Positions 63,719 to 64,000 of a DNA stretch of 64,000 nucleotides are shown here, piece by piece. Below the pieces are notes generated by a model, which saw only the letters and a list, made by a program, of their open reading frames with translations, made no database searches and was not told the origin of the DNA. The stretch lies in the NCBI GenBank assembly GCA_029975055.1, contig JARKPU010000010.1:1-64000 (forward strand), given 5' to 3'. Each line of letters begins with the position of its first letter. Position 1 is the stretch's first letter. A program made the translations under genes and the position numbers. Source of the DNA: Anaerolinea sp. (GTDB taxonomy: Bacteria; Chloroflexota; Anaerolineae; Anaerolineales; Anaerolineaceae).

Positions 63719-64000
63719 ATGTTCAACCTTAAGCTGAATCAATTGGCTACGTGGATTACCATAGCTATTCTGCTCTCACAGACGGGTTGGCAAGCTTCTG
63801 CTCTACCAACCAGCCCTTCTGTGAGCAACTCCATACGTGTCCTTGAGTCCGATCAACGACATATCATCCTGGAGGTCACCACCCCGGTATACCAGTTTAG
63901 AACAGCCGCATCCAACCAGGGGTCGTGTGAATTCTTGGATGTAGACGGATGGGGACTGAACGGAATCCCGGGCGAACCGGCGTTACCCATCAAAGGCGCT
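63719..64000 (+). CDS. Secreted C25 (gingipain-like) peptidase-family protein, 3'-truncated by window edge
   Basis: Not in the ORF track because no stop is reached. The frame from the ATG at 63719 encodes 94 residues: a signal peptide (MFNLKLNQLATWITIAILLS, cleavage near QASA) followed by VLESDQRHIILEVTTPVYQF and GEPALPIKG. The final motif is typical of the N-terminal prodomain of C25 cysteine peptidases and related large secreted proteins. The catalytic part is outside the window. It is 34 bp downstream of the S26-like gene and AT-richer than the bulk of the window, so it may belong to the same cluster. Confidence 0.6.
   Translation, partial: MFNLKLNQLATWITIAILLSQTGWQASALPTSPSVSNSIRVLESDQRHIILEVTTPVYQFRTAASNQGSCEFLDVDGWGLNGIPGEPALPIKGA

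Overview
The window reads as a high-GC bacterial chromosome segment, most likely from a Chloroflexota of the class Anaerolineae. This is inferred from several things seen together: many carbohydrate ABC transporters controlled by LacI-type regulators, diverse glycoside hydrolases and phosphorylases, NarL-type two-component genes, long GAF/STAND signalling proteins, and Sec/Tat lipoproteins. There is no rRNA or other marker gene to prove it. No tRNA, rRNA, CRISPR array, phage or intact insertion sequence was found.

Layout. 1-5.7 kb: a truncated hypothetical gene, a second hypothetical gene, a PAS-PAS-GAF histidine kinase with its LuxR-type response regulator, and an orphan gene carrying only the N-terminal domain of a DUF772/IS1182-type transposase. 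5.9-11 kb: one very large secreted multicopper oxidase with fibronectin type III repeats and a strong terminator. 11-16.6 kb: a GNAT acetyltransferase, a small membrane protein, a ComEC-like metallo-beta-lactamase with a helix-hairpin-helix tail, and a compact self-regulated unit (membrane protein, winged-helix regulator, ABC ATPase, ABC-2 permease). 16.8-30.6 kb: a GH65 phosphorylase and an MFS exporter, then a leftward sugar regulon: LacI regulator, substrate-binding lipoprotein, two permeases, a TPR-like membrane protein and a GH94 phosphorylase. An upstream TIM-barrel glycosidase and a nucleotidyltransferase lie in the same direction. Three near-identical palindromes (TGTAAG-S-S-TTACA type) tie these together. 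30.9-37.2 kb: a DHFR-like reductase, a covalent-flavin oxidase, a BNR-repeat protein translationally coupled to a MoaD/ThiS protein, an apionate-lactonase-like protein and a DUF2269 membrane protein. 37.3-47 kb: a second sugar system with a doubly-operated LacI gene, a GH127 beta-L-arabinofuranosidase, a Tat lipoprotein and two permeases, convergent with a GH78 alpha-L-rhamnosidase. This suggests use of arabinose/rhamnose-rich plant polymers. 47-60.5 kb: an isoprenylcysteine-methyltransferase-like protein, an SPFH protein, a pair of large signalling proteins (triple-GAF STAND NTPase plus a partner with a degenerate P-loop), a membrane-anchored endonuclease/phosphatase-fold protein, a dienelactone-hydrolase-like enzyme and a secreted DNRLRE protein.

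60.7-64 kb (window end): the most interesting region. It is a compact peptide-maturation cluster: PqqD-like carrier, radical SAM/SPASM enzyme, a 69-residue precursor-like peptide with a YxxP leader and three cysteines, an HPr-kinase-like ATPase, a Ser/His-type S26 peptidase, and the start of a gingipain-like (C25) secreted protein. Base composition drops from GC-rich to AT-rich inside the radical SAM gene and stays low afterwards, suggesting mosaic acquisition.

Smaller-scale structure includes four dispersed copies of a REP-like palindrome, two roughly 105-bp MITE-like inverted repeats, and strong stem-loops between the binding-protein and permease genes of both sugar operons. All functions are read from sequence motifs by eye; no database search was possible.
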